From: Symsagittifera roscoffensis
Lineage: Eukaryota > Xenacoelomorpha > Acoela > Convolutidae
DNA length: 64,000 bases
Assembly: GCF_963678635.1 (NCBI RefSeq)
Contig: NW_026971050.1
Span: 1-64,000, forward strand
Direction of reading: 5' to 3'
The position numbers and the translations under genes were made by a program. Shown one piece after another: positions 1-13,499 of this stretch (the first letter of the stretch is position 1; the number at the start of each line of letters is the position of its first letter). The notes under the pieces were generated by a model. It did no database searches. It was given only the letters and a program-made list of their open reading frames with translations, and was not told where the DNA came from.

Positions 1-2315
1 GAACAAGTCTAAAACTCTAAAACCGGAAATTAATTAAGGGCTGATTGTCATTATTATTCGTAAAAAGAGACAAAATATAGATTGTAGCAGTTCTAAGAAG
101 GAACAAGTCTAAAACTCTAAAACCGGAAATTAAATAAGGGCTGATTGTCATTATTTTTCGTAAAAAGAGACAAAATATAGGTTGTAGCAGTTCTAAGAAG
201 GAACAAGTCTAAAAACTCTAAAACCGGCAATTAGATAAGGGCTGATTGTCATTATGATTCGTAAAAAGAGACAAAATATAGATTGTAGCAGTTCTAAGAA
301 GGAACAAGTCTAAAACTCTAAAACCGGAAATTAATTAAGGGCTGATTGTCATTATTATTCGTAAAAAGAGACAAAATATAGGTTGTAGCAGTTCTAAGAA
401 AGAACAAGTCTAAAAACTCTAAAATCGGAAATTAAATAAGGGCTGGTTGTCATTATTATTCGTAAAAAGAGACAAAATATAGGTTGTAGCAGTTCTAAGA
501 AGGAACAAGTCTAAAAACTCTAAAACCGGAAATTAAATAAGGGCTGATTATCATTATTATTCTTAAAAAGAGACAAAATATAGGTTGTAGCAGTTCTAAG
601 AAAGAACAAGTCTAAAAACTCTAAAATCGGAAATTAAATAAGGGCTGGTTGTCATTATTATTCGTAAAAAGAGACAAAATATAGGTTGTAGCAGTTCTAA
701 GAAGGAACAAGTCTAAAAACTCTAAAACCGGAAATAAAATAAGGGCTGATTGTCATTATTTTTCGTAAAAAGAGACAAAATATAGGTTGTAGCAGTTCTA
801 AGAAGGAACAAGTCTAAAACTCTAAAACCGGAAATTAATTAAGGGCTGATTGTCATTATTATTCGTAAAAAGAGACAAAATATAGATTGTAGCAGTTCTA
901 AGAAGGAACAAGTCTAAAACTCTAAAACCGGAAATTAAATAAGGGCTGATTGTCATTATTTTTCGTAAAAAGAGACAAAATATAGGTTGTAGCAGTTCTA
1001 AGAAGGAACAAGTCTAAAAACTCTAAAACCGGCAATTAGATAAGGGCTGATTGTCATTATTATTCGTAAAAAGAGACAAAATATAGGTTGTAGCAGTTCT
1101 AAGAAGGAACAAGTCTAAAAACTCTAAAACCGGAAATTAAATAAGGGCTGATTGTCATTATTATTCGTAAAAAGAGACAAAATATAGGTTGTAGCAGTTC
1201 TAAGAAGGAACAAGTCTAAAAACTCTAAAACCGGCAATTAGATAAGGGCTGATTGTCATTATTATTCGGAAAAAGAGACAAAATATAGATTGTAGCAGTT
1301 CTAAGAAGGAACAAGTCTAAAAACTCTAAAACCGGAAATTAAATAAGGGCTGATTGTCATTATTATTCGTAAAAAGAGACAAAACATAGTTTGTAGCAGT
1401 TCTAAGAAGGAACAAGTCTAAAAACTCTAAAACCGGAAATTAGATAAGGGCTGATTGTCATTATTATTCGTAAAAAGAGACAAAATATAGATTGTAGCAG
1501 TTCTAAGAAGGAACAAGTCTAAAACTCTAAAACCGGAAATTAATTAAGGGCTGATTGTCATTATTATTCGTAAAAAGAGACAAAATATAGATTGTAGCAG
1601 TTCTAAGAAGGAACAAGTCTAAAACTCTAAAACCGGAAATTAAATAAGGGCTGATTGTCATTATTTTTCGTAAAAAGAGACAAAATATAGGTTGTAGCAG
1701 TTCTAAGAAGGAACAAGTCTAAAAACTCTAAAACCGGCAATTAGATAAGGGCTGATTGTCATTATGATTCGTAAAAAGAGACAAAATATAGATTGTAGCA
1801 GTTCTAAGAAGGAACAAGTCTAAAACTCTAAAACCGGAAATTAATTAAGGGCTGATTGTCATTATTATTCGTAAAAAGAGACAAAATATAGGTTGTAGCA
1901 GTTCTAAGAAAGAACAAGTCTAAAAACTCTAAAATCGGAAATTAAATAAGGGCTGGTTGTCATTATTATTCGTAAAAAGAGACAAAATATAGGTTGTAGC
2001 AGTTCTAAGAAGGAACAAGTCTAAAAACTCTAAAACCGGAAATTAAATAAGGGCTGATTATCATTATTATTCTTAAAAAGAGACAAAATATAGGTTGTAG
2101 CAGTTCTAAGAAAGAACAAGTCTAAAAACTCTAAAATCGGAAATTAAATAAGGGCTGGTTGTCATTATTATTCGTAAAAAGAGACAAAATATAGGTTGTA
2201 GCAGTTCTAAGAAGGAACAAGTCTAAAAACTCTAAAACCGGAAATAAAATAAGGGCTGATTGTCATTATTTTTCGTAAAAAGAGACAAAATATAGGTTGT
2301 AGCAGTTCTAAGAAG
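1..2315. repeat. Higher-order satellite block, about 1510-bp period
   Basis: Positions 1-805 recur at 1511-2315 almost base for base, including private variants such as GGCAATTAGATAAGG, CATTATGATTCG and GGAAATAAAATAAGG. The offset is 1510 bp (15 monomers of 100 or 101 bp). The first about 255 bases also recur at 806, eight monomers on. This is a recent multi-monomer duplication. Confidence 0.85.
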
Positions 2316-5300
2316 GAACAAGTCTAAAAACTCTAAAACCGGAAATTAAATAAAGGCTGATTGTCATTATTATTCATAAAAAGAGAAAAAATATAGGTTG
2401 TAGCAGTTCTAAGAAGGAACAAGTCTAAAAACTCTAAAACCGGAAATTAAATAAGGGCTGATTGTCATTATTATTCGGAAAAAGAGACAAAAAATAGGTT
2501 GTAGCAGTTCTAAGAAGGAACAAGTCTAAAAACTCTAAAACCGGAAATTAGATAAGGGCTGATTGTCATTATTATTCGTAAAAAGAGACAAAATATAGAT
2601 TGTAGCAGTTCTAAGAAGGAACAAGTCCCAAACTCTAAAACCGGAAATTAAATAAGGGCTGATTGTCATTATTTTTCGTAAAAAGAGACAAAATATAGGT
2701 TGTAGCAGTTCTAAGAAGGAACAAGTCTAAAAACTCTAAAACCGGAAATTAGATAAGGGCTGATTGTCATTATTATTCGTAAAAAGAGACAAAATATAGA
2801 TTGTAGCAGTTCTAAGAAGGAACAAGTCTAAAACTCTAAAACCGGAAATTAATTAAGGGCTGGTTGTCATTATTATTCGTAAAAAGAGACAAAATATAGG
2901 TTGTAGCAGTTCTAAGAAAGAACAAGTCTAAAAACTCTAAAATCGGAAATTAAATAAGGGCTGGTTGTCAATATTATTCGTAAAAAGAGACAAAATATAG
3001 GTTGTAGCAGTTCTAAGAAGGAACAAGTCTAAAAACTCTAAAACCGGAAATTAAATAAGGGCTGATTGTCATTATTTTTCGTAAAAAGAGACAAAAAATA
3101 GGTTGTAGCGGTTCTAAGAAGGAACAAGTCTAAAAACTCTAAAACCGGAAATTAAATAAGGGCTGATTGTCATTATTATTTGTAAAAAGAGACAAAATAT
3201 AGGTTTTAGCAGTTCTAAGAAGGAAGAAGTCTAAAAACTCTAAAACCGGAAATTAAATAAGGGCTGATTGTCATTATTATTCGTAAAAAGAGACAAAATA
3301 TAGGTTGTAGCAGTTCTAAGAAGGAAGAAGTCTAAAAACTCTAAAACCGGAAATTAAATAAGGGCTGATTGTCATTATTATTCGTAAAAAGAGACAAAAT
3401 ATAGGTTGTAGCAGTTCCAAGAAGGAACAAGTCTAAAAACTCTAAGATCGGAAATTAAATAAGGGCTGATTGTCATTATTATTTGTAAAAAGAGACAAAA
3501 TATAGGTTTTAGCAGTTCTAAGAAGGAAGAAGTCTAAAAACTCTAAAACCGGAAATTAAATAAGGGCTGATTGTCATTATTATTCGTAAAAAGAGACAAA
3601 ATATAGGTTGTAGCAGTTCCAAGAAGGAACAAGTCTAAAAACTCTAAAATCGGAAATTAAATAAGGGCTGATTGTCATTATTATTCGTAAAAAGAGACAA
3701 AATATAGGTTGTAGCGGTTCTAAGAAGGAACAAGTCTAAAAACTCTAAAACCGGAAATTAAATAAGGGCTGATTGTCATTATTATTCATAAAAAGAGACA
3801 AAATACAGGTTGTAGCAGTTCTAAGAAGGAACAAGTCTAAAAACTCTAAAATCGGAAATTAAATAAGGGCTGATTGTCATTATCATTCGTAAAAAGAGAC
3901 AAAATATAGGTTGTAGCAGTTCTAAGAAGGAAGAAGTCTAAAAACTCTAAAACCGGAAATTAAATAAGGGCTGATTGTCATTATTATTCGTAAAAAGAGA
4001 CAAAATATAGGTTGTAGCAGTTCCAAGAAGGAACAAGTCTAAAAACTCTAAAATCGGAAATTAAATAAGGGCTGATTGTCATTATTATTCGTAAAAAGAG
4101 ACAAAAACATAGGTTGTAGCAGTTCTAAGAAGGAACAAGTCTAAAAACTCTAAAACCGGAAATTAAATATGGGCTGATTGTCATTATTATTCGTAAAAAG
4201 AGACAAAATATAGGTTGTAGCAGTTCTAAGAAGGAACAAGTCTAAAAACTCTAAAACCGGAAATTAAATAAGGGCTGATTGTCAATATTATTCGTAAAAA
4301 GAGACAAAATATAGGTTGTAGCAGTTCTAAGAAGGAACAAGTCTAAAAACTCTAAAACCGGAACTTAAAAAAGGGCTGATTGTCATTATTATTCGTAAAA
4401 AGAGACAAAATATAGGTTGTAGCAGTTCTAAGAAGGAACAAGTCTAAAAACTCTAAAACCGGAAACTAAATAAGGGCTGATTGTCATTATTATTCGTAAA
4501 AAGAGACAAAATATAGGTTGTAGCAGTTCTAAGAAGGAATAAGTCTAAAAATTCTAAAACCGGAAATTAAATAAGGGCTGATTGTCATTATTATTCGTAA
4601 AAAGAGACAAAATATAGGTTGTAGCAGTTCTAAGAAGGAACAAGTCTAAAAACTCTAAAATCGGAAATTAAATAAGGGCTGGTTGTCATTATTATTCGTA
4701 AAAAGAGACAAAATATAGGTTGTAGCAGTTCTAAGAAGGAACAAGTCTAAAAACTCTAAAACCGGAAATTAAATAAGGGCTGATTGTCATTATTATTCGT
4801 AAAAAGAGACAAAATATAGGTTGTAGCAGTTCTAAGAAGGAACAAGTCTAAAAACTCTAAAACCGGAAATTAAATAAGGGCTGATTGTCATTATTATTCG
4901 TAAAAAGAGACAAAATATAGGTTGTAGCAGTTCTGAGAAGGAACAAGTCTAAAAACTCTAAAACCGGAACTTAAAAAAGGGCTGATTGTCATTATTATTC
5001 TTTAAAAAGAGACAAAATGTAGGTTGTAGCAGTTCTAAGAAGGAACATGTCTAAAAACTCTAAAACCGGAAACTAAATAAGGGCTGATTGTCATTATTAT
5101 TCGTAAAAAGAGACAAAATATAGGTTGTAGCAGTTCTAAGAAGGAACAAGTCTAAAAATTCTAAAACCGGAAATTAAATAAGGGCTGATTGTCATTATTA
5201 TTCGTAAAAAGAGACAAAATATAGGTTGTAGCAGTTCTAAGAAGGAACAAGCCTAAAAACTCTAAAACCGGAAATTAAATAAGGGCTGATTGTCATTATT

Positions 5301-8159
5301 ATTCGTAAAAAGAGACAAAATATAGGTTGTAGCAGTTCTAAGAAGGAACAAGTCTAAAAACTCTAAAATCGGAAATTAAATAAGGGCTGATTGTCATTAT
5401 TATTCGTAAAAAAAGACAAAATATAGGTTGTAGCAGTTCTAAGAAGGAACAAGCCTATAAACTCTAAAACCGGAAATTGAATAAGGGCTGATTGTCATTA
5501 TTATTCGTAAAAAGAGACAAAATATAAGTTGTAGCAGTTCTAAGAAGGAACAAGTCTAAAATCTGTAAAACCGGAAATTAAATAAGGTCTGATTGTCATT
5601 ATTATTCGTAAAAAGAGACAAAATATAAGTTGTAGCAGTTCTAAGAAGGAACAAGTCTAAAAACTCTAAAGCCGGAAATTAAAAAAGGGCTGATTGTCAT
5701 TATTATTCCTAAAAAGAGACAAAATATAGGTTGTAGCAGTTCTAAGAAGGAACAAGTCTAAAAACTCTAAAACCGGAAACTAAATAAGGGCTGATTGTCA
5801 TTATTATATGAAAAAAGAGACAAAATATAGGTTGTAGCAGTTCTAAGAAGGAACAAGTCTAAAAACTCTAAAACCGGAAATTAAATAAGGGCTGATTTTC
5901 ATTATTATTCGTAAAAAGAGACAAAATATAGGTTGTAGCAGTTCTAAGAAGGAACAAGTCTAAAAACTCTAAAATCGGAAATTAAATAAGGGCTGATTGT
6001 CATTATGATTCGTAAAAAGAGACAAAATATAGGTTGTAGCAGTTCTAAGAAGGAACAAGTCTAAAAACTCTGAAACCGGAAATTAAATAAGGGCTGATTG
6101 TCATTATTATTCGTAAAAAGAGACAAAATATAGGTTGTAGCAGTTCTAAGAAGGAACAAGTCTAAAAACTCTAAAACCGGAAATTAAATAAGGGCTGATT
6201 GTCATTATTATTCGTAAAAAGAGACAAAATATAGGTTGTAGCAGTTCTAAGAAGGAACAAGTCTAAAAACTCTAAAACCGGAAACTAAATAAGGGCTGAT
6301 TGTCATTATTATATGAAAAAAGAGACAAAATATAGGTTGTAGCAGTTCTAAGAAGGAACAAGTCTAAAAACTCTAAAACCGGAAATCAAATAAGGGCTGA
6401 TTTTCATTATTATTCGTAAAAAGAGACAAAATATAGGTTGTAGCAGTTCTAAGAAGGAACAAGTCTAAAAACTCTAAAATCGGAAATTAAATAAGGGCTG
6501 ATTGTCATTATGATTCGTAAAAAGAGACAAAATATAGGTTGTAGCAGTTCTAAGAAGGAACAAGTCTAAAAACTCTAAAACCGGAAATTAAATAAGGGCT
6601 GATTGTCATTATTATTCGTAAAAAGAGACAAAATATAGGTTGTAGCAGTTCTAAGAAGGAACAAGTCTAAAAACTCTAAAACCGGAAATTAAATAAGGGC
6701 TGATTGTCATTATTATTCGTAAAAAGAGACAAAATATAGGTTGTAGCAGTTCTAAGAAGGAACAAGTCTAAAAACTCTAAAACCGGAAACTAAATAAGGG
6801 CTGATTGTCATTATTATTTGTAAAAAGAGACAAAAAATAGGTTGTAGCAGTTCTAAGAAGGAACAAGTCTAAAAACTCTAAAACCGGAAATTAAATAAGG
6901 GCTGATTGTCATTATTAATCGTAAGAAGAGACAAAATATAGGTTGTAGCAGTTCTAAGAAGGAACAAGTCTAAAAACTCTAAAAACGGAAACTAAATAAG
7001 GGCTGATTGTCATTATTATTTGTAAAAAGAGACAAAATATAGGTTGTAGCAGTTCTAAGAAGGAACAAGTCTAAAAATTCTAAAACCGGAAATTAAATAA
7101 GGGCTGATTGTCATTATTATTCGTAAAAAGAGACAAAATAAAGGTTGTAGCAGTTCCAAGAAGGAACAAGTCTAAAAACTCTAAAATCTGAAATTAAATA
7201 AGGGCTGATTGTCATTATTATTCGTAAAAAGAGACAAAATATAGGTTGTAGCAGTTCTAAGAAGGAACAAGTCTAAAAACTCTAAAATCTGAAATTAAAT
7301 AAGGGCTGATTGTCATTATTATTCGTAAAAAGAGACAAAATATAGGTTGTAGCAGTTCTAAGAAGGAACAAGTCTAAAAACTCTAAAACCGGAAATTAAA
7401 TAAGGGCTGATTGTCATTATTATTTGTAAAAAGAGACAAAATATAGGTTGTAGCAGTTCTAAGAAGGAACAAGTCTAAAAACTCTAAAACCGGAAATTAA
7501 ATAAGGGCTGATTGTCATTATTATTCGTAAAAAGAGACAAAATAAAGGTTGTAGCAGTTCCAAGAAGGAACAAGTCTAAAAACTCTAAAATCTGAAATTA
7601 AATAAGGGCTGATTGTCATTATTATTCGTAAAAAGAGACAAAATATAGGTTGTAGCAGTTCTAAGAAGGAACAAGTCTAAAAACTCTAAAATCTGAAATT
7701 AAATAAGGGCTGATTGTCATTATTATTCGTAAAAAGAGACAAAATATAGGTTGTAGCAGTTCTAAGAAGGAACAAGTCTAAAAACTCTAAAACCGGAAAT
7801 TAAATAAGGGCTGATTGTCATTATTATTTGTAAAAAGAGACAAAATATAGGTTGTAGCAGTTCCAAGAAGGAACAAGTCTAAAAACTCTAAAATCGAAAA
7901 TTAAACAAGGGCTGATTGTCATTATTATTCGTGAAAAGAGACAAAATATAGGTTGTAGCAGTTCTAAGAAGGAACAAGTCTAAACACTCTAAAACCGGAA
8001 ATTAAATAAGGGCTGATTGTCATTATTATTCGTAAAAAGAGACAAAATATAGGTTGTAGCAGTTCTAAGAAGGAACAAGTCTAAAAACTCTAAAACCGGA
8101 AATTAAATAAGGGCTGATTGTCATTATTATTCGTAAAAAGAGACAAAATATAGGTTGTA

Positions 8160-11100
8160 GCAGTTCTAAGAAGGAACAAGTCTAAAAACTCTAAAACCCG
8201 AAATTAAATAAGGGCTGATTGTCATTATTTTTCGTAAAAAGAGACAAAATATAGGTTGTAGCAGTTCTAAGAAGGAACAAGTCTAAAAACTCTAAAACCG
8301 GAAATTAAATAAGGGCTGATTTTCATTATTATTCGTAAAAAGAGACAAAATATAGGTTGTAGCAGTTTTAAGAAGGAACAAGTCTAAAAACTCTAAAACC
8401 GGAAATTAAATAAGGGCTGATTGTCATTATTATTTGTAAAAAGAGACAAAATATAGGTTGTAGCAGTTCTAAGAAGGAACAAGTCTAAAAACTCTAAAAC
8501 CGGAAATTAAATAAGGGCTGATTGTCATTATCATTCGTAAAAAGAGACAAAATATAGGTTGTAGCAGTTCTAAGAAGGAACAAGTCTAAAAACTCTAAAA
8601 CCGGAAATTAAATAAGGGCTGATTGTCATTATTATTCGTAAAAAGAGACAAAATATAGGTTGTAGCAGTTCTAAGAAGGAACAAGTCTAAAAACTCTAAA
8701 ACCGGAAATTAAATAAGGGCTGATTGTCATTATTATTCGTAAAAAGAGACAAAATATAGGTTGTAGCAGTTCTAAGAAGGAACAAGTCTAAAAACTCTAA
8801 AACCGGAAATTAAATAAGGGCTGATTGTGATTATTATTCGTAAAAAGAGACAAAATATAGGTTGTAGCAGTTCTAAGAAGGAACAAGTCTAAAAACTCTA
8901 AAACCGGAAATTAAAAAAGGGCTGATTGTCATTATTATTCGTAAAAAGAGACAAAATATAGGTTGTAGCAGTTCTAAGAAGGAACAAGTCTAAAAACTCT
9001 AAAATCTGAAATTAAATAAGGGCTGATTGTCATTATTATTCGTAAAAAGAGACAAAATATAGGTTGTAGCAGTTCTAAGAAGGAACAAGTCTAAAAACTC
9101 TAAAACCGGAAATTAAATAAGGGCTGATTGTCATTATTATTTGTAAAAAGAGACAAAATATAGGTTGTAGCAGTTCTAAGAAGGAACAAGTCTAAAAACT
9201 CTAAAACCGGAAATTAAATAAGGGCTGATTGTCATTATTATTCGTAAAAAGAGACAAAATATAGGTTGTAGCAGTTCTAAGAAGGAACAAGTCTAAAATC
9301 TCTAAAACCGGAAATTAAATAAGGGCTGATTGTCATTATTATTCGTAAAAAGAGACAAAATATAGGTTGTAGCAGTTCCAAGAAGGAACAAGTCTAAAAA
9401 CTCTAAAATCGGAAATTAAATAAGGGCTGATTGTCATTATTATTCGTGAAAAGAGACAAAATATAGGTTGTAGCAGTTCTAAGAAGGAACAAGTCTAAAT
9501 ACTGTAAAACCGGAAATTAAATAAGGGCTGATTGTCATTATTATTCGTAAAAAGAGACAAAATATAGGTTGTAGCAGTTCTAAGAAGGAACAAGTCTAAA
9601 AACTCTAAAACCGGAAATTAAATAAGGGCTGATTGTCATTATTATTCGTAAAAAGAGACAAAATATAGGTTGTAGCAGTTCTAAGAAGGAACAAGTCTAA
9701 AAACTCTAAAACCGGAAATTAAATAAGGGCTGATTGTCATTATTATTCGTAAAAAGAGACAAAATATAGGTTGTAGCAGTTCTAAGAAGGAACAAGTCTA
9801 AAAACTCTAAAACCGGAAATTAAATAAGGGCTGATTGTCATTATTATTCGTAAAAAGAGACAAAATATAGGTTGTAGCAGTTCTAAGAAGGAACAAGTCT
9901 AAAAACTCTAAAACCGGAAATTAAATAAGGGCTGATTGTCATTATTATTCGTAAAAAGAGACAAAATATAGGTTGTAGCAGTTCTAAGAAGGAACAAGTC
10001 TAAAAACTCTAAAACCCGAAATTAAATAAGGGCTGATTGTCATTATTTTTCGTAAAAAGAGACAAAATATAGGTTGTAGCAGTTCTAAGAAGGAACAAGT
10101 CTAAAAACTCTAAAACCGGAAATTAAATAAGGGCTGATTTTCATTATTATTCGTAAAAAGAGACAAAATATAGGTTGTAGCAGTTTTAAGAAGGAACAAG
10201 TCTAAAAACTCTAAAACCGGAAATTAAATAAGGGCTGATTGTCATTATTATTTGTAAAAAGAGACAAAATATAGGTTGTAGCAGTTCTAAGAAGGAACAA
10301 GTCTAAAAACTCTAAAACCGGAAATTAAATAAGGGCTGATTGTCATTATCATTCGTAAAAAGAGACAAAATATAGGTTGTAGCAGTTCTAAGAAGGAACA
10401 AGTCTAAAAACTCTAAAACCGGAAATTAAATAAGGGCTGATTGTCATTATTATTCGTAAAAAGAGACAAAATATAGGTTGTAGCAGTTCTAAGAAGGAAC
10501 AAGTCTAAAAACTCTAAAACCGGAAATTAAATAAGGGCTGATTGTCATTATTATTCGTAAAAAGAGACAAAATATAGGTTGTAGCAGTTCTAAGAAGGAA
10601 CAAGTCTAAAAACTCTAAAACCGGAAATTAAATAAGGGCTGATTGTGATTATTATTCGTAAAAAGAGACAAAATATAGGTTGTAGCAGTTCTAAGAAGGA
10701 ACAAGTCTAAAAACTCTAAAACCGGAAATTAAAAAAGGGCTGATTGTCATTATTATTCGTAAAAAGAGACAAAATATAGGTTGTAGCAGTTCTAAGAAGG
10801 AACAAGTCTAAAAACTCTAAAATCTGAAATTAAATAAGGGCTGATTGTCATTATTATTCGTAAAAAGAGACAAAATATAGGTTGTAGCAGTTCTAAGAAG
10901 GAACAAGTCTAAAAACTCTAAAACCGGAAATTAAATAAGGGCTGATTGTCATTATTATTTGTAAAAAGAGACAAAATATAGGTTGTAGCAGTTCTAAGAA
11001 GGAACAAGTCTAAAAACTCTAAAACCGGAAATTAAATAAGGGCTGATTGTCATTATTATTCGTAAAAAGAGACAAAATATAGGTTGTAGCAGTTCTAAGA

Positions 11101-11480
11101 AGGAACAAGTCTAAAATCTCTAAAACCGGAAATTAAATAAGGGCTGATTGTCATTATTATTCGTAAAAAGAGACAAAATATAGGTTGTAGCAGTTCCAAG
11201 AAGGAACAAGTCTAAAAACTCTAAAATCGGAAATTAAATAAGGGCTGATTGTCATTATTATTCGTGAAAAGAGACAAAATATAGGTTGTAGCAGTTCTAA
11301 GAAGGAACAAGTCTAAATACTGTAAAACCGGAAATTAAATAAGGGCTGATTGTCATTATTATTCGTAAAAAGAGACAAAATATAGGTTGTAGCAGTTCTA
11401 AGAAGGAACAAGTCTAAAAACTCTAAAACCGGAAATTAAATAAGGGCTGATTGTCATTATTATTCGTAAAAAGAGACAAA
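8160..11480. repeat. Higher-order satellite block, 1818-bp period
   Basis: Variant monomers at 8191 (CTAAAACCCG), 9293 (CTAAAATCTC) and 9495 (CTAAATACTG) recur at 10009, 11111 and 11313. Each pair is exactly 1818 bp apart (18 x 101). About 1.5 kb is therefore duplicated as a unit. Similarity ends near 11480, where a GGCTGTAGCAG variant appears. Confidence 0.85.
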
Positions 11481-13499
11481 ATATAGGCTGTAGCAGTTCT
11501 AAGAAGGAACAAGTCTAAAAACTCTAAAACCGGAAATTAAATAAGGGCTGATTGTCATTATTTTTCGTAAAAAGAGACAAAATATAGGTTGTAGCAGTTC
11601 TAAGAAGGAAAAAGTCTAAAAACTCTAAAACCGGAAATTAAATAAGGGCTGATTGTCATTATTATTCGTAAAAAGAGACAAAATATAGGTTGTAGCAGTT
11701 TTAAGAAGGAACAAGTCTAAAATCTCTAAAACCGGAAATTAAATAAGGGCTGATTGTCATTATTATTCGTAAAAAGAGACAAAATATAGGTTGTAGCAGT
11801 TCCAAGAAGGAACAAGTCTAAAAACTCTAAAATCGGAAATTAAATAAGGGCTGATTGTCATTATTATTCGTAAAAAGAGACAAAATATAGGCTGTAGCAG
11901 TTCTAAGAAGGAACAAGTCTAAAAACTCTAAAACCGGAAATTAAATAAGGGCTGATTGTCATTATTTTTCGTAAAAAGAGACAAAATATAGGTTGTAGCA
12001 GTTCTAAGAAGGAAAAAGTCTAAAAACTCTAAAACCGGAAATTAAATAAGGGCTGATTGTCATTATTATTCGTAAAAAGAGACAAAATATAGGTTGTAGC
12101 AGTTCTAAGAAGGAACAAGTCTAAAATCTCTAAAACCGGAAATTAAATAAGGGCTGATTGTCATTATTATTCGTAAAAAGAGACAAAATATAGGTTGTAG
12201 CAGTTCCAAGAAGGAACAAGTCTAAAAACTCTAAAATCGGAAATTAAATAAGGGCTGATTGTCATTATTATTTGTAAAAAGAGACAAAATATAGGTTGTA
12301 GCAGTTCTAAGAAGGAACAAGTCTAAAAACTCTAAAACCGGAAATTAAATAAGGGCTGATTGTCATTATTATTCGTAAAAAGAGACAAAATATAGGTTGT
12401 AGCAGTTCTAAGAAGGAACAAGTCTAAAATCTCTAAAACCGGAAATTAAATAAGGGCTGATTGTCATTATTATTCGTAAAAAGAGACAAAATATAGGTTG
12501 TAGCAGTTCCAAGAAGGAACAAGTCTAAAAACTCTAAAATCGGAAATTAAATAAGGGCTGATTGTCATTATTATTCGTGAAAAGAGACAAAATATAGGTT
12601 GTAGCAGTTCTAAGAAGGAACAAGTCTAAATACTGTAAAACCGGAAATTAAATAAGGGCTGATTGTCATTATTATTCGTAAAAAGAGACAAAATATAGGT
12701 TGTAGCAGTTCTAAGAAGGAACAAGTCTAAAAACTCTAAAACCGGAAATTAAATAAGGGCTGATTGTCATTATTATTCGTAAAAAGAGACAAAATATAGG
12801 CTGTAGCAGTTCTAAGAAGGAACAAGTCTAAAAACTCTAAAACCGGAAATTAAATAAGGGCTGATTGTCATTATTTTTCGTAAAAAGAGACAAAATATAG
12901 GTTGTAGCAGTTCTAAGAAGGAAAAAGTCTAAAAACTCTAAAACCGGAAATTAAATAAGGGCTGATTGTCATTATTATTCGTAAAAAGAGACAAAATATA
13001 GGTTGTAGCAGTTTTAAGAAGGAACAATTCTAAAAACTCTAAAACCGGAAATTAAATAAGAGCTGATTGTCATTATTATTTGTAAAAAGAGACAAAATAT
13101 AGGTTGTAGCAGTTCTAAGAAGGAACAAGTCTAAAAACTCTAAAACCGGAAATTAAATAAGGGCTGATTGTCATTATCATTCGTAAAAAGAGACAAAATA
13201 TAGGTTGTAGCAGTTCTAAGAAGGAACAAGTCTAAAAACTCTAAAACCGGAAATTAAATAAGAGCTGATTGTCATTATTATTCGTAAAAAGAGACAAAAT
13301 ATAGGTTGTAGCAGTTCTAAGAAGGAACAAGTCTAAAAACTCTAAAACCGGAAATTAAATAAGGGCTGATTGTCATTATTATTCGTAAAAAGAGACAAAA
13401 TATAGGTTGTAGCAGTTCTAAGAAGGAACAAGTCTAAAAACTCTAAAACCGGAAATTAAAAAAGGGCTGATTGTCATTATTATTCGTAAAAAGAGACAA